Shown piece after piece: positions 9,886 to 18,778 of a DNA stretch of 64,000 nt; within the stretch, counting starts at the first letter, position 1, and each line of letters starts with the position of its first letter. Under the pieces are notes generated by a model that was not told the DNA's origin, did no database searches, and was given only the letters and a program-made list of their open reading frames with translations. The DNA is taken from assembly GCF_000142905.1 (NCBI RefSeq), contig NW_013657634.1, forward strand, positions 61,069-125,068, read 5' to 3'. Both the position numbers and the translations under genes were made by a program. This stretch comes from Thecamonas trahens ATCC 50062. Lineage: Eukaryota; Apusozoa; Apusomonadida; Apusomonadidae.

Positions 9886-12362
9886 ATGTCGTACGTGCCG
9901 TTGTGTATCCCCCCGCACTGCCACGGTCGCTTTCTTCAAACAACGTGTTTTGCACAAACCATTCCGTCGCGGCAGGCCCTTTTTTATCAATCGTCCATCA
10001 ATGGTTTTCAATTATTTTTTTTGAAGCCCATGACGAACACCGCGAAGCGTTCACAGGAGTCGCCCGCCCGTCCCCCCCCTCCTCCCCCCCCCCCCCCGGC
10101 ACGCCATGTTCTTGCCCTTGCCACCTGTGCCTGGCACCAACTACGCACCAACCACACTACAATATGTCGGAGAGGTAGTTTATGTGACACTCTCAGCTAT
10201 GTGGTTGGGATGGTCCTTGGTCTGACCCTCCTGGTCCCCTTGCCCTTGGCCTCCCCTCGCCCCCATCTGGCTCTCTCCGGCTTTGCTGGCCTTAGTTGGC
10301 TATGCCAAGACACCTTTTTTTCCCCAAAATTTCTCCCTGCTTTGCCGCCCCCCCCCTTTGTCGCGCGCATCTGCCCCGCTTCCTCCATACTGCCTCTCCA
10401 TCGCATTGCGTTCTTCTTCTACTTCTCCTGCAGCGTGCATGCACTGTTTTGTCATTCTGTACACATGGCTCCTGTCCCGAGCTTGGCTTGCCCAAGGCCA
10501 CGAATCTTCCAGGACAATTTTCACGACCTTTTTTCCCTCCCTGGCCACCCTATCCCATATGCAAGCGCATGCTTGCCTCCGCCACTACCACGAGCAAGGC
10601 GATGGTCGTTGCATTTTCCTGAGCCATTTCTCCCTCATCATTGTTGCTTGGTTGGCTACGTGGCGCGCTCTCCCATTCTTTCTCCTCGTCGACCCAACCG
10701 GCACACCCGCTCAGTAGGCTTGCATGCAGTAGCAGACTCACATGATGGCCTTTTTGATGGATGTTGGGAAACAGGGAGAAGGCTGTGGTTCAGGTCGTGG
10801 CGTCTGTTTTCCACTACATCGATGGGGCTTGGGCGCCAAAGGGCAGATCGTCCATCGGTCTGTATCACAACGCGGCGCTCAATCGATACCGTGTGGTCGC
10901 CTACGACGCTGCCAAGAACGTGACCATCAACTCGAACATGTCTGCTGACATGGTCTACCGCAAGGCCTCTGAGACCTTCCACCAGTGGTCCGACGGGCGT
11001 ACCATCTACGGCGTCAACTTTGCAGATATCCCGACGGCCGACAAGTTTTTCGCAAACATGTCGTCGTCGATCGACGCTCTCAAGTCTTCGCCGCCCGCCG
11101 CTGCCTCGCCGGTTACCTCGCCGCAGCCGTCGCCGACGCTAACGCCGACGCCGACGCCGACGCCTGCGCCAAAGCCGGCATCAGCACCGGCACCGGCGCC
11201 CGCTATTGCGCCTGCCGATTTGGCTGCCAAGCTCGCCCGCGGCCCGCCGCCTGGCGGCCGCCCGCCGTCGGGTACGGGCGTCAAGCCCGCACCGTCGCCT
11301 GACGCCGGAAATGGTGGCGCTAGCGGTCCACCCGGAGCACGACCCATGGGTCCACAGCCCGGCGCCATGGGTGACATGTCTGAGCTGCAGGCCCGTCTTG
11401 CTGCCCGCAAGAACTCCAAACCTATCACCGAGCCGCCGCCGGCTGGTGCCAAGCCGCCACCGGCTGGTGCCAAGCCGCCGCCGGCTGGTACCAAGCCGCC
11501 GCCGGCTGGTGCCAAGCCGCCACCGGCTGGTGCCAAGCCCCCGCCGGCTGGTGCCAAGCCACCGCCGGCTGGTGCCAAGCCGCCACCGGCTGGTGCCAAG
11601 CCGCCACCGGCTGCCGCCAAGCCGCCNNNNNNNNNNNNNNNNNNNNNNNNNNNNNNNNNNNNNNNNNNNNNNNNNNNNNNNNNNNNNNNNNNNNNNNNNN
11701 NNNNNNNNNNNNNNNNNNNNNNNNNNNNNNNNNNNNNNNNNNNNNNNNNNNNNNNNNNNNNNNNNNNNNNNNNNNNNNNNNNNNNNNNNNNNNNNNNNNN
11801 NNNNNNNNNNNNNNNNNNNNNNNNNNNNNNNNNNNNNNNNNNNNNNNNNNNNNNNNNNNNNNNNNNNNNNNNNNNNNNNNNNNNNNNNNNNNNNNNNNNN
11901 NNNNNNNNNNNNNNNNNNNNNAAGCCACCGCCGGTGGTCCCGAGCAGGGTGACCGAGCCCGAGCCCCTGAGCGCCGAGCCGGAGCCGGCGCCGCCTGTGG
12001 TGCCCGAGCCGGACTTTGGCATCCCGCCGGGCGGCAGCAGCTTCCCTCTCCCCGGATCGTCAGCATTTGGCGCCGAGCTGCCGGCTGCGCCGCCTCCGGA
12101 CCCATCGGCCTTTGCCACCATCAACTTTGAGGATATCGGCGCCATCCCGATGGCCCCGCCCGACACTAGCACCGATGAGCTCCGCGAGCTCATCCAGGAC
12201 CTTCGGACTGAGGTCGCCGATGTCCGCCTGGACCTCCAGAGCTTCAAGTCTGAGATCACGTCCCTCCTCGCCACTTCGCTCGAGACCATCCGTGATGAGA
12301 TCATCTACACCTTGGGTGGCACCCCGCTCGAGCAGCCGCTCGGCCTTACCCCGCTCAAGTAG
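9886..12362 (+). CDS. Ena/VASP-family actin regulator (EVH1, Pro-rich, coiled coil)
   Basis: An actin-filament elongation factor of the Ena/VASP family. The EVH1 domain occupies roughly residues 1-105; key features are the early aromatic residues (VFHYIDGAW), ETFHQWSDGR and YGVNF. A proline-rich region follows, with about ten or more PPPAGAK units interrupted by a 295-N gap. A C-terminal amphipathic coiled coil resembles the VASP tetramerisation helix. LAAKLARG and LQARLAARK segments may be actin-binding motifs. The inferred first exon is just ATGTC (9886-9890) with donor GTACGT. It joins in phase to 10775, giving an MSEKAVVQ start, which fits the family better than the downstream in-frame ATG at 10761. 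About 530 residues including the gap. Confidence 0.88.
11434..11626 (+). repeat. 21-bp coding repeat (PPPAGAK) running into an assembly gap
   Basis: Tandem 21-bp units encode a seven-residue proline-rich repeat that presumably binds profilin or SH3/WW proteins. The repeat runs into the N stretch 11627-11921, so its true copy number is unknown. Third-position differences between units suggest it is not an assembly artefact. Confidence 0.9.
11627..11921. other. Assembly gap (295 N) inside Ena/VASP
   Basis: The gap interrupts the proline-repeat exon. Frames on both sides agree with the gap length as given, but the repeat count is unknown. Confidence 1.
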
Positions 12363-12989
12363 GAGTCGCTCGATGACGTCGCACCGTACCGCAGACGAGA
12401 GAAAAGCTCACCCACGCTCCACAGACTTGTCTCTCCCCTCCCCCTCTCCCTCTCTCTCCCCCCCTCCTACGCGATCCACCCTAACCGTAGCACCCCACAC
12501 CTACCGCCTGCTTCTCTCCCTGGTCCATCCTCTCTGTACGCCATAGCCTCGCCAGCTCCTGCAATTCATCATTGTTCGCCGTCTTTTGTTCTCTCCTCCG
12601 CCGCCCCGCACCACACAATCGGCTCCCTACGCTTCCCAGACACAGCTATGTCAAGCTCGTTTTCAGTCATGGTGTGCTAACGTAATTGCTACGCTTTGCT
12701 GTCCTTGGGCCATGCATTGAACGGTCATGGCTCCCACACCGACCAGAGTATGACGCTGTGGCTCGGATGCCAAAGATCGCCCGTCAATTTGGCAACAACC
12801 GTGAGCCACCCACTGGTTTACGAGCAGGATGCTCACTGCTCTGTCATCCCGCACTCGTGCCACAATACGCCGCCGTCCATGAGAATGTTGCGAACCGCTT
12901 GTGGTTGATGGATTGTGCCGAGATAGCATTGTCCGGAAGTCATCACGTCGATGACGGCTTGAGCGCCGATGATGATGACCATGATGATG

Positions 12990-13050
<61 letters not shown>

Positions 13051-13246
13051 GTACCATGACGATGATGAGTACCATCAGTAACTACTCGTCTCTTTTCTGT
13101 TTTCATCGTGGCGGTGAAGCGGGCGAGCGATGCGGTGGGAAGGTGGACGGGGCAAACGAGTGCGACTCGGCAAACGAGCGAAAGTGAAGAGTGTGACGGA
13201 CGGGTCGACGACGGTGGGCGCCACGTGACTCACCGACAAGGCGAGT
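12363..13246. other. Intergenic region with CT-rich and (GAT)n low complexity
   Basis: 884 bp between the VASP stop and the E3-like gene. It holds CT-rich sequence and a GAT/ATG trinucleotide repeat (about 12968-13050). The repeat yields poly-Asp, poly-Met or poly-His frames depending on reading. Lower GC and no conserved-looking product; I see no gene. Confidence 0.6.
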
Positions 13247-15829
13247 ATGGAAGGTAGAGAAGAGGCAGAAGAGTGCTGGTCTCGGTGGAAGATGATTATT
13301 ACAATATGGATGTGTATGTGTATTGTCGGCGTTGTAGGAGCAGCTGCTGGCTCGTTGGTGGCTGAAATGCAAGCCGTCCCCTCTGGCTGCTCCCTCGGAA
13401 GGGAGAACATTGTGGTCGAAGATAGCCATGTGCTCCTCTGCTGTCCACGTCTTTATGGCCGCCTCTGGGCAATGTTCCATCTCAGACTCTCTTCGCCACG
13501 TAACGATTCTTTTGCTGTTCAAGTCATCTCCAAATGGCTGCCATCGTCGTCGTCGTCGTCGTCGACATCATCTCCGTCATCGTTGTGGTCACCTTCACCG
13601 CTACTGTTCTCGCCTGCTACACAACACCATCAGGCGATGTCGTCGTCGGCAAGATGTACGCTACCAGAAGCAGCAGCGCTAGAGGCAGGTGCTACCGAGA
13701 CGGCTGTGTGGCGGAGTCTGGCGCCGTCCAAGGATGAGGTGGGCGTAGTGGAGGCCAATGGCAAGTTTCCGGCCATGCGGCCGTGGATGGCTGCCAGTCG
13801 TGATGGCGGAGGCCCGCATCCGGACGTTGCAGTGTATGCAGTCCGGGTTGTGTGCCGGAACTGGTTCAAGCCGTGCCGCATCGTCGTGAGCCATGCAGAG
13901 GTGGACCAGCCGCATACAGGGATTGTGCCGAGGAGCATCGCCGCGATGGCGGCGGCTTGGTCTGGCGGCTTGGCATGGATTGCAGTGTACGGGCCGGGCT
14001 TGTTGCTGGCGGCAGCAGTGGTGCTCGCGCCGCGACGCTCGTGGAGTATTGCGCGTTCGCTGCGTGACCGGGTGCTGGCGGCAATTGTTCCTGCCGCGCA
14101 TCGGCCGGCGGTGGTGCTTGCGCTGCGCGAGCGGCGGTGGGTGCGGGCGCTTAGCGAGGCCACACCGGACAATGACGACGATGCAGCAGCACCGCAGCTG
14201 CGGTTGCTCGGACGCAAGGTGGAACCCGCCGAGGCAGAGGCGCTCCAGCAGATGCGCGCGGTGTATGCGCAGCGACGGACGGCACTCGCGGCGCGGGCGG
14301 TGCGCGGAAGTGCGCCGCGGGTATGGGATGTGGCGGACACGTCGGTGGAAGCAGTGCTAGGGTATGTGGCCCGGGCTCGCGATGCCGAGCTCCGAGCACC
14401 GGTGCTTGCGGTCGGACTGGAGCCGCTGGGCGAGGCTGCGGCTGGTATGGCAGCGGCGCTTGCTGAGGACGAGTACTCGCAGTACGTGCGGCACACGGCG
14501 AATGGACTACTGCCTGCCCGCGACCTGGCGGCAGCGCGGGCGCTCGGCGCGTTTGCTGGCAAGTGCTTTGCTGAAGGAGTCAGCTTTCCGCTCCGCTACG
14601 CCGCAGACGTCTACCGCGAGCTGGTGGCGCGGCCCGATCGCGGGCGGGCGGCTTTGAGCGAGCTTGACGGTGGCATCGGCGCGTTTGTCAGCAGCTTTTG
14701 GCGAGTGGCCGATAGCGGAACTGGACTTGCTGAGGTAGTGCGGCTGATGAGCGCCGAGGCAGTGGCAACGCTTGTGTTGAGCCCGGCGGTTGTCGATCGG
14801 CGGAGCGTGGTAAGCGCGCTGCAGTGGCGACGCGGGCGGGATGACGGCGAGGCGCAGAGGTGGTTGAGCGAGCTACTGGTCTCGCTCGACGAGGCTACGA
14901 TGGCGCTGGTGGCGGTCGCGGTGTTTGGGCGCGAGGTGCTGATGAGCGGGAAGCCCGGTGGGCGGGCGGTGGTGGCGCTCGGTGGGCGACTGGCCATGGT
15001 GAGACGTGGCGTTGTGGTTGTCCCCCACGCTGCAGCCAACCAGGCCGAGTTCAACTTGCTTGTCGTCTCTGCGCTCGGACTGGACGGTCTACGGCTGGCG
15101 TGCTGTGTCTGCCAGTACGAGGCGCGCGAGAGTGAGGGACTGCGATGCGAGGCCGGGCACTTTGTTTGTGCGCTCTGCTTTGACCAGTCTGTCCGAGTCC
15201 AGGTGGCACCCGAGTGCCTGGGGCAGTTCCGGGCAGCCGGCGCGCGCATTGTCTGCCCGCTCTTTACGGGCGAGCGAGGCGGGTGCACCGCGTCGCCGTT
15301 TACGATCGAAGAAGTGACGGGATGGGGAGGCGAGGCAAGCCGGGCGTTCCTGGCTGCGCGCGAGGCAGTCCGTGAGGGAGCCATGACCGAGCGGCTGGAG
15401 CAGGAGTTTGAGGACCGGCTGGCGCAGCGGATGGAGCGGGCGTTGGCGCAAGACGCCGAGTCGCAGGAGGTCGAGCGGGCAGCGCTGCATGTCCAGAACC
15501 AGATCCTCACCTTGCGATGCCCGTCGTGCACGACTGCGTTCTTTGACTACGACGGATGTGCGGCGCTGCGGTGCGGGGCGTGCCAGGCCACGTTCTGCGC
15601 CCTCTGTCTCACCGCTTGCGACAGCTCGAATGCCACCCACCGGCACGTCCGGACCTGTGACCTCAATCCCAACCCGGGCTCATACTTTGTCCAGGCAGCG
15701 CAGTTCGAGGCTGTCCATCGGGTCCGCAAGCGTGACCTCCTCGCCGCCTACCTCGACACCCTCCCATACCACGTGGCGCAGCGGGTCCGCCACGAGCGAC
15801 GGACAGACTTTGCGGATCTGTTAGCGTAG
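13247..15829 (+). CDS. Membrane-anchored RING/IBR-type E3 ubiquitin ligase-like protein
   Basis: 860 residues. A hydrophobic N-terminal segment (about residues 16-37) and a second one (about 240-262) suggest a signal anchor, a lumenal/extracellular portion with paired cysteines, and a large cytosolic part. A RING-like cysteine cluster begins at CCVC near residue 618. An IBR/RING2-like cluster follows (CPSC...CGAC...CALC, about 757-805), then a conserved-looking NPNPGSYF tail. Upstream, a segment with ALGAFAGKCFAEGVSF resembles the start of a HECT N-lobe; this is only a suggestion. The first 150 residues are low-complexity and another frame is also open at 13534-13737, so the N-terminus may hide an intron. 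Confidence 0.65.
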   Translation: MEGREEAEECWSRWKMIITIWMCMCIVGVVGAAAGSLVAEMQAVPSGCSLGRENIVVEDSHVLLCCPRLYGRLWAMFHLRLSSPRNDSFAVQVISKWLPSSSSSSSTSSPSSLWSPSPLLFSPATQHHQAMSSSARCTLPEAAALEAGATETAVWRSLAPSKDEVGVVEANGKFPAMRPWMAASRDGGGPHPDVAVYAVRVVCRNWFKPCRIVVSHAEVDQPHTGIVPRSIAAMAAAWSGGLAWIAVYGPGLLLAAAVVLAPRRSWSIARSLRDRVLAAIVPAAHRPAVVLALRERRWVRALSEATPDNDDDAAAPQLRLLGRKVEPAEAEALQQMRAVYAQRRTALAARAVRGSAPRVWDVADTSVEAVLGYVARARDAELRAPVLAVGLEPLGEAAAGMAAALAEDEYSQYVRHTANGLLPARDLAAARALGAFAGKCFAEGVSFPLRYAADVYRELVARPDRGRAALSELDGGIGAFVSSFWRVADSGTGLAEVVRLMSAEAVATLVLSPAVVDRRSVVSALQWRRGRDDGEAQRWLSELLVSLDEATMALVAVAVFGREVLMSGKPGGRAVVALGGRLAMVRRGVVVVPHAAANQAEFNLLVVSALGLDGLRLACCVCQYEARESEGLRCEAGHFVCALCFDQSVRVQVAPECLGQFRAAGARIVCPLFTGERGGCTASPFTIEEVTGWGGEASRAFLAAREAVREGAMTERLEQEFEDRLAQRMERALAQDAESQEVERAALHVQNQILTLRCPSCTTAFFDYDGCAALRCGACQATFCALCLTACDSSNATHRHVRTCDLNPNPGSYFVQAAQFEAVHRVRKRDLLAAYLDTLPYHVAQRVRHERRTDFADLLA

Positions 15830-15985
15830 TGAAGCAATGAATGGCAGATCCACAGCGGTATGGAGCAGCAGCAGTTCCGGGCAGTGAACGGAGCGGCTTA
15901 CTCCGTCTGACTGACCAACTGATGATGGTGACCGACTAGATGACAAACCGCTGACGAGTATCATCAATACCGCTTCTTCGTCAGC

Positions 15986-16216
15986 TCAAAGTCGAAAAGC
16001 ATCCACGATCCACGCACGCAGGAGCATCATCTTCTCGGCGCGCAGAGCCGAAAGGCGGTTCCGCTTCTTCGTCATCATGTCCGTTGCCACCGAGGTGAGC
16101 CGTTCGATGCTGGCAACGGAGGCAAGATCAAGCTGGACATCCACCTCAAATGAGTTCAGCGCGGACCTGTATGCGCACGTAGCCTTGATGTTCTTCTTGC
16201 TGATGAAGTGACGCAT
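15986..16216 (-). CDS. Possible small helical protein
   Basis: A 76-residue frame starting MRHFISKKN. Its composition is not low-complexity; it has predicted amphipathic helices and several Lys/Met residues near the C-terminus. The start is 57 bp from the divergent HAD-like gene. No family recognised. It could be a real small gene or the last exon of one, but a chance frame is not excluded. Confidence 0.35.
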   Translation of the reverse strand: MRHFISKKNIKATCAYRSALNSFEVDVQLDLASVASIERLTSVATDMMTKKRNRLSALRAEKMMLLRAWIVDAFRL

Positions 16217-16273
16217 CGTGGTTGTGGCCTTGGACGAGCGGGAGAGCACCAGTTGTCTCGACTCTCGCTGCAC

Positions 16274-17437
16274 ATGTCGTCTGACTCGGGATCTGTGAGT
16301 GCGTCGCCGACATCAGCCTCGACGTCATCGGCGTCCTCGACCGGGCGATCAGGACGGTCGACTAGCAGCAGTAGTAACAGCGACAACAACACCAATCTGC
16401 GAAGGGCAGAGCGGGCGAGGCGAAGGCAGCGGCAGACCAAGCAGCGGCGGCCATCGCCCGATCTGAGCTCGACATCCGAGGACGAGTTCAGGGGGAAAAA
16501 TCGCCGTAGCCGGGGCAAAGGCAAAGGCAAGGAGGGCAAGGGCAAGGGCAAGGGCGACCATGGGCGGGCCGATGAGCCTCATGTGGAGCCGCGGTACTAT
16601 GCACTGCAGAGCAGGGATGAGATCTCGCTCTCTGAACTGCTTGGCGAGGACAGTAGCGGCCTGGATTGGCTCTCGGCGGCGGGGCTGATGCCCCGCCGGC
16701 GGCGACGGATTGAAGCTGTGTTGTTCTGCGACGCCCACAACGTGCTCGAGGTCGGCGGCGAGCTCAACGGAGCTGTGGTAGCATTGTTGAACAAGGCCAT
16801 GGCTGCAGGCGTCTACGTTGTGGTACTCTCGTGGGTCGGCTGGACCTCGCTAGCCAAGGTCGCCCAAGACATTGCCCACATGGCCGCCGGTCTTGGCTCT
16901 GGCACCTGCTCCGGCTCTGGTTCTGGCTCCGGCTCCGACTCTGGCTCTGGCGGGCTGCGACTGGACCACCGGGTGCCGATTGTGACATGCACGGGCAATC
17001 GAGTGGCCAAGATGGCGCTGGTGGGGATGGTGGCCGACGTACTCGAACAGCCTGTGGCTCTCCTCGATGACTCGGACCGCAATCTCGAGGCCGCCTTTTC
17101 AACGAGCAACATGGCAGCTGTGGCCGAGGGCTTTGGCGTGATGCCATCGATCACTGGTCTTTACATGCTGTATGTCAAGAAGGGAACTCGTGCAGAGGGC
17201 GGTGTCGTTTCGGGACGACAGTACAAGCGGCGGGTCCGCAAGACCGTCGAGAGCGCGCTCGCCGTCGCCGATCGCTGCGAGGCCGAGGAGGCCGGCGGCG
17301 CAGCGTACGTCCTCGCCCACACAGTGATTGTCGCCGACTCGGCCAGGGTCATTCCTCGGCACGGCTTGCCGGACTCGCCGGTAGTCGTCCCCCTCAAGCT
17401 CAGGCAGCTGCTCAAGGCCATGGATGGGGCCCAGTAA
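16274..17437 (+). CDS. HAD-fold-like protein with Ser- and Lys/Gly-rich N-terminus
   Basis: 387 residues from the first ATG in frame. The N-terminal 100 residues are disordered (Ser-rich, then KGKGKEGKG-type basic repeats). The folded part begins near residue 145 with a hydrophobic strand and FCDAHN, which sits where HAD enzymes have the catalytic DxD. Later come a TCTGNRVAK segment and LDDSDRN (about residue 264), placed like the conserved Lys and the acidic motif IV. A Gly-Ser dipeptide tract interrupts the middle. I infer a HAD-like phosphatase fold; whether it is active is uncertain because the second Asp of motif I is His. Confidence 0.55.
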   Translation: MSSDSGSVSASPTSASTSSASSTGRSGRSTSSSSNSDNNTNLRRAERARRRQRQTKQRRPSPDLSSTSEDEFRGKNRRSRGKGKGKEGKGKGKGDHGRADEPHVEPRYYALQSRDEISLSELLGEDSSGLDWLSAAGLMPRRRRRIEAVLFCDAHNVLEVGGELNGAVVALLNKAMAAGVYVVVLSWVGWTSLAKVAQDIAHMAAGLGSGTCSGSGSGSGSDSGSGGLRLDHRVPIVTCTGNRVAKMALVGMVADVLEQPVALLDDSDRNLEAAFSTSNMAAVAEGFGVMPSITGLYMLYVKKGTRAEGGVVSGRQYKRRVRKTVESALAVADRCEAEEAGGAAYVLAHTVIVADSARVIPRHGLPDSPVVVPLKLRQLLKAMDGAQ

Positions 17438-17451
17438 ACGGTGGCAGCATG

Positions 17452-18108
17452 CTACAGCTCGTCGTTGTCGTTGACGATGTACTCGGAGGGCTTCCTGGCC
17501 TTGGGCTTGGCCTTCGCCTTGGCCTTGGGCTTGGCCTTCGCCTTGGCCTTTTGGGCACCGGAGGCAGCCTTCTGGTTCTTCATCTGCTTCAGGATGCGGA
17601 CCATATTCGGGTCTGTGGCCTGCGGCTTGATCTTGAACCCGAGCTGCTTCTCCAGCTCTGCGTACAGCTCTGCGTTCTCCTCCTGCTGGCTCTGCATCGA
17701 CTTGATGACAGCATCGATATCAATATCCTCTGGCGAAAAGGAGTTCGGCTGGCCATTGCTGGCACTCGAGCTGGCACCAGCACCATGAGCAGACTCAGCG
17801 TCATCGATGGCGTTTGCTGAGATGATGGGCTTGTCCCAGTTGGCCGCCAGCAGCTCAACATACTCGATCTTGTCGGTGCAACCCCGGCAGACCAATCCAC
17901 GTGCGTCCAGCTCTTTGCGCAGCATCTTGCCACGCATCCGGCGCAGCTCATCCATGGTGGGTGCCTTCCCCTTGCCCATCGCCACCTCCTCAGTCGTCGT
18001 CGTGGTCGTTGTCGTCGTCGCCTCTTCAGCCAGACTAATCCTCGTCATTGCCGCCAGTACAGCCACCGTCACCGCCACCGCCATCAGCATCTGCATGTGG
18101 TATGTCAT
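17452..18108 (-). CDS. ER-resident MANF-C/SAP-like protein with NDEL tail
   Basis: 218 residues. An N-terminal hydrophobic signal peptide is followed by a threonine run. At residues 52-95 lies a helical SAP-like domain containing CRGC (Cys74, Cys77). This aligns well with the C-terminal domain of MANF/CDNF (LKK-x-L-D, CKGC, then K-x-x-Y). The N-terminal saposin-like domain of animal MANF is absent. A Lys/Ala-rich repeat (AKAKPKA) precedes the last four residues NDEL, which fit the KDEL/HDEL family of ER-retrieval signals. I infer a lumenal ER protein, possibly tied to proteostasis. It converges on the HAD-like gene with 14 bp between. Confidence 0.7.
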   Translation of the reverse strand: MTYHMQMLMAVAVTVAVLAAMTRISLAEEATTTTTTTTTEEVAMGKGKAPTMDELRRMRGKMLRKELDARGLVCRGCTDKIEYVELLAANWDKPIISANAIDDAESAHGAGASSSASNGQPNSFSPEDIDIDAVIKSMQSQQEENAELYAELEKQLGFKIKPQATDPNMVRILKQMKNQKAASGAQKAKAKAKPKAKAKAKPKARKPSEYIVNDNDEL

Positions 18109-18778
18109 AACGTATGTATGTGTGTATGTGGGTATGAGTGGGGTGTGTGGGCGTGGGGTGTGGTGGCCCCATCAGCTGGCTGCCCTAGTTGGGGTTGTGA
18201 CTGCCCCCAGCCCCGTGCCCCCCCTGTCACTTTGGCCCAGCAGCGGACAGACAACAGGCACATGCTCGCCAGCGCCAACCAGGCACACCCCACTCCCCAC
18301 ACGGGGGAACATGTCAAGTATACACATAGAAGGAGAGTCACGTCGACTGAGTGGTGGCAGTGACGGTGGTGGTGGTGGTGGTGGTGGTGGTGGTGGTGGT
18401 GGTGGTGGTGGTGGTGGTGGGCTGGGAGCTGTGGGAAGAGGCACTGCTGGGCATGGGCAGAGGCGGACAAGTCACCGACAGGGCCACGGACAGGGCCACG
18501 GACAGGGTCACGGACAAGGTTCCAAGCAAGGTTATGGACAAGATCAACATGATTACAGACACGGGCGGCAAGGTCACGGGCAGAGTCATCATCGACAGGA
18601 TCAACGTCAGCACGATCATCGTCATCGTTCTCGTCGTCAGGCCGGTTTGGAGACTGACCGGACAGGAGGGGGCAAAGGTGGAGATGAAGATGGGCATGTT
18701 GGTGTGCAGTCACCGCTAGTGCTCAAGGGCCGGTAGATCGAGGTGGAGGCCGATCACAGGCGGAACGAGGCCGATCGT
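18109..18778. other. Divergent upstream region with (GGT)n microsatellite
   Basis: Region between the MANF-like gene and the coiled-coil gene. It holds a GT-rich stretch, about 19 GGT repeats (18364-18420) and a run of degenerate CACGGACAGGGC-type repeats to about 18540. Frames through it encode only homopolymeric Gly, Val, His or Thr and are not credible. Confidence 0.65.

Noticed and set aside
9409-10923. 504-codon plus-strand frame overlapping the VASP intron
   Set aside because: Composition is low-complexity Pro/Ser/Leu with no domain. It overlaps the well-supported VASP intron and EVH1 exon in another frame.
11434-11931. Possible CRISPR-like or tandem array at the gap
   Set aside because: Units are contiguous coding repeats without spacers, inside a eukaryotic exon.
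12686-13081. 131-codon frame ending in poly-Asp
   Set aside because: The acidic tail is a GAT microsatellite, the rest lacks the high GC3 of real genes here, and there is no good ATG.
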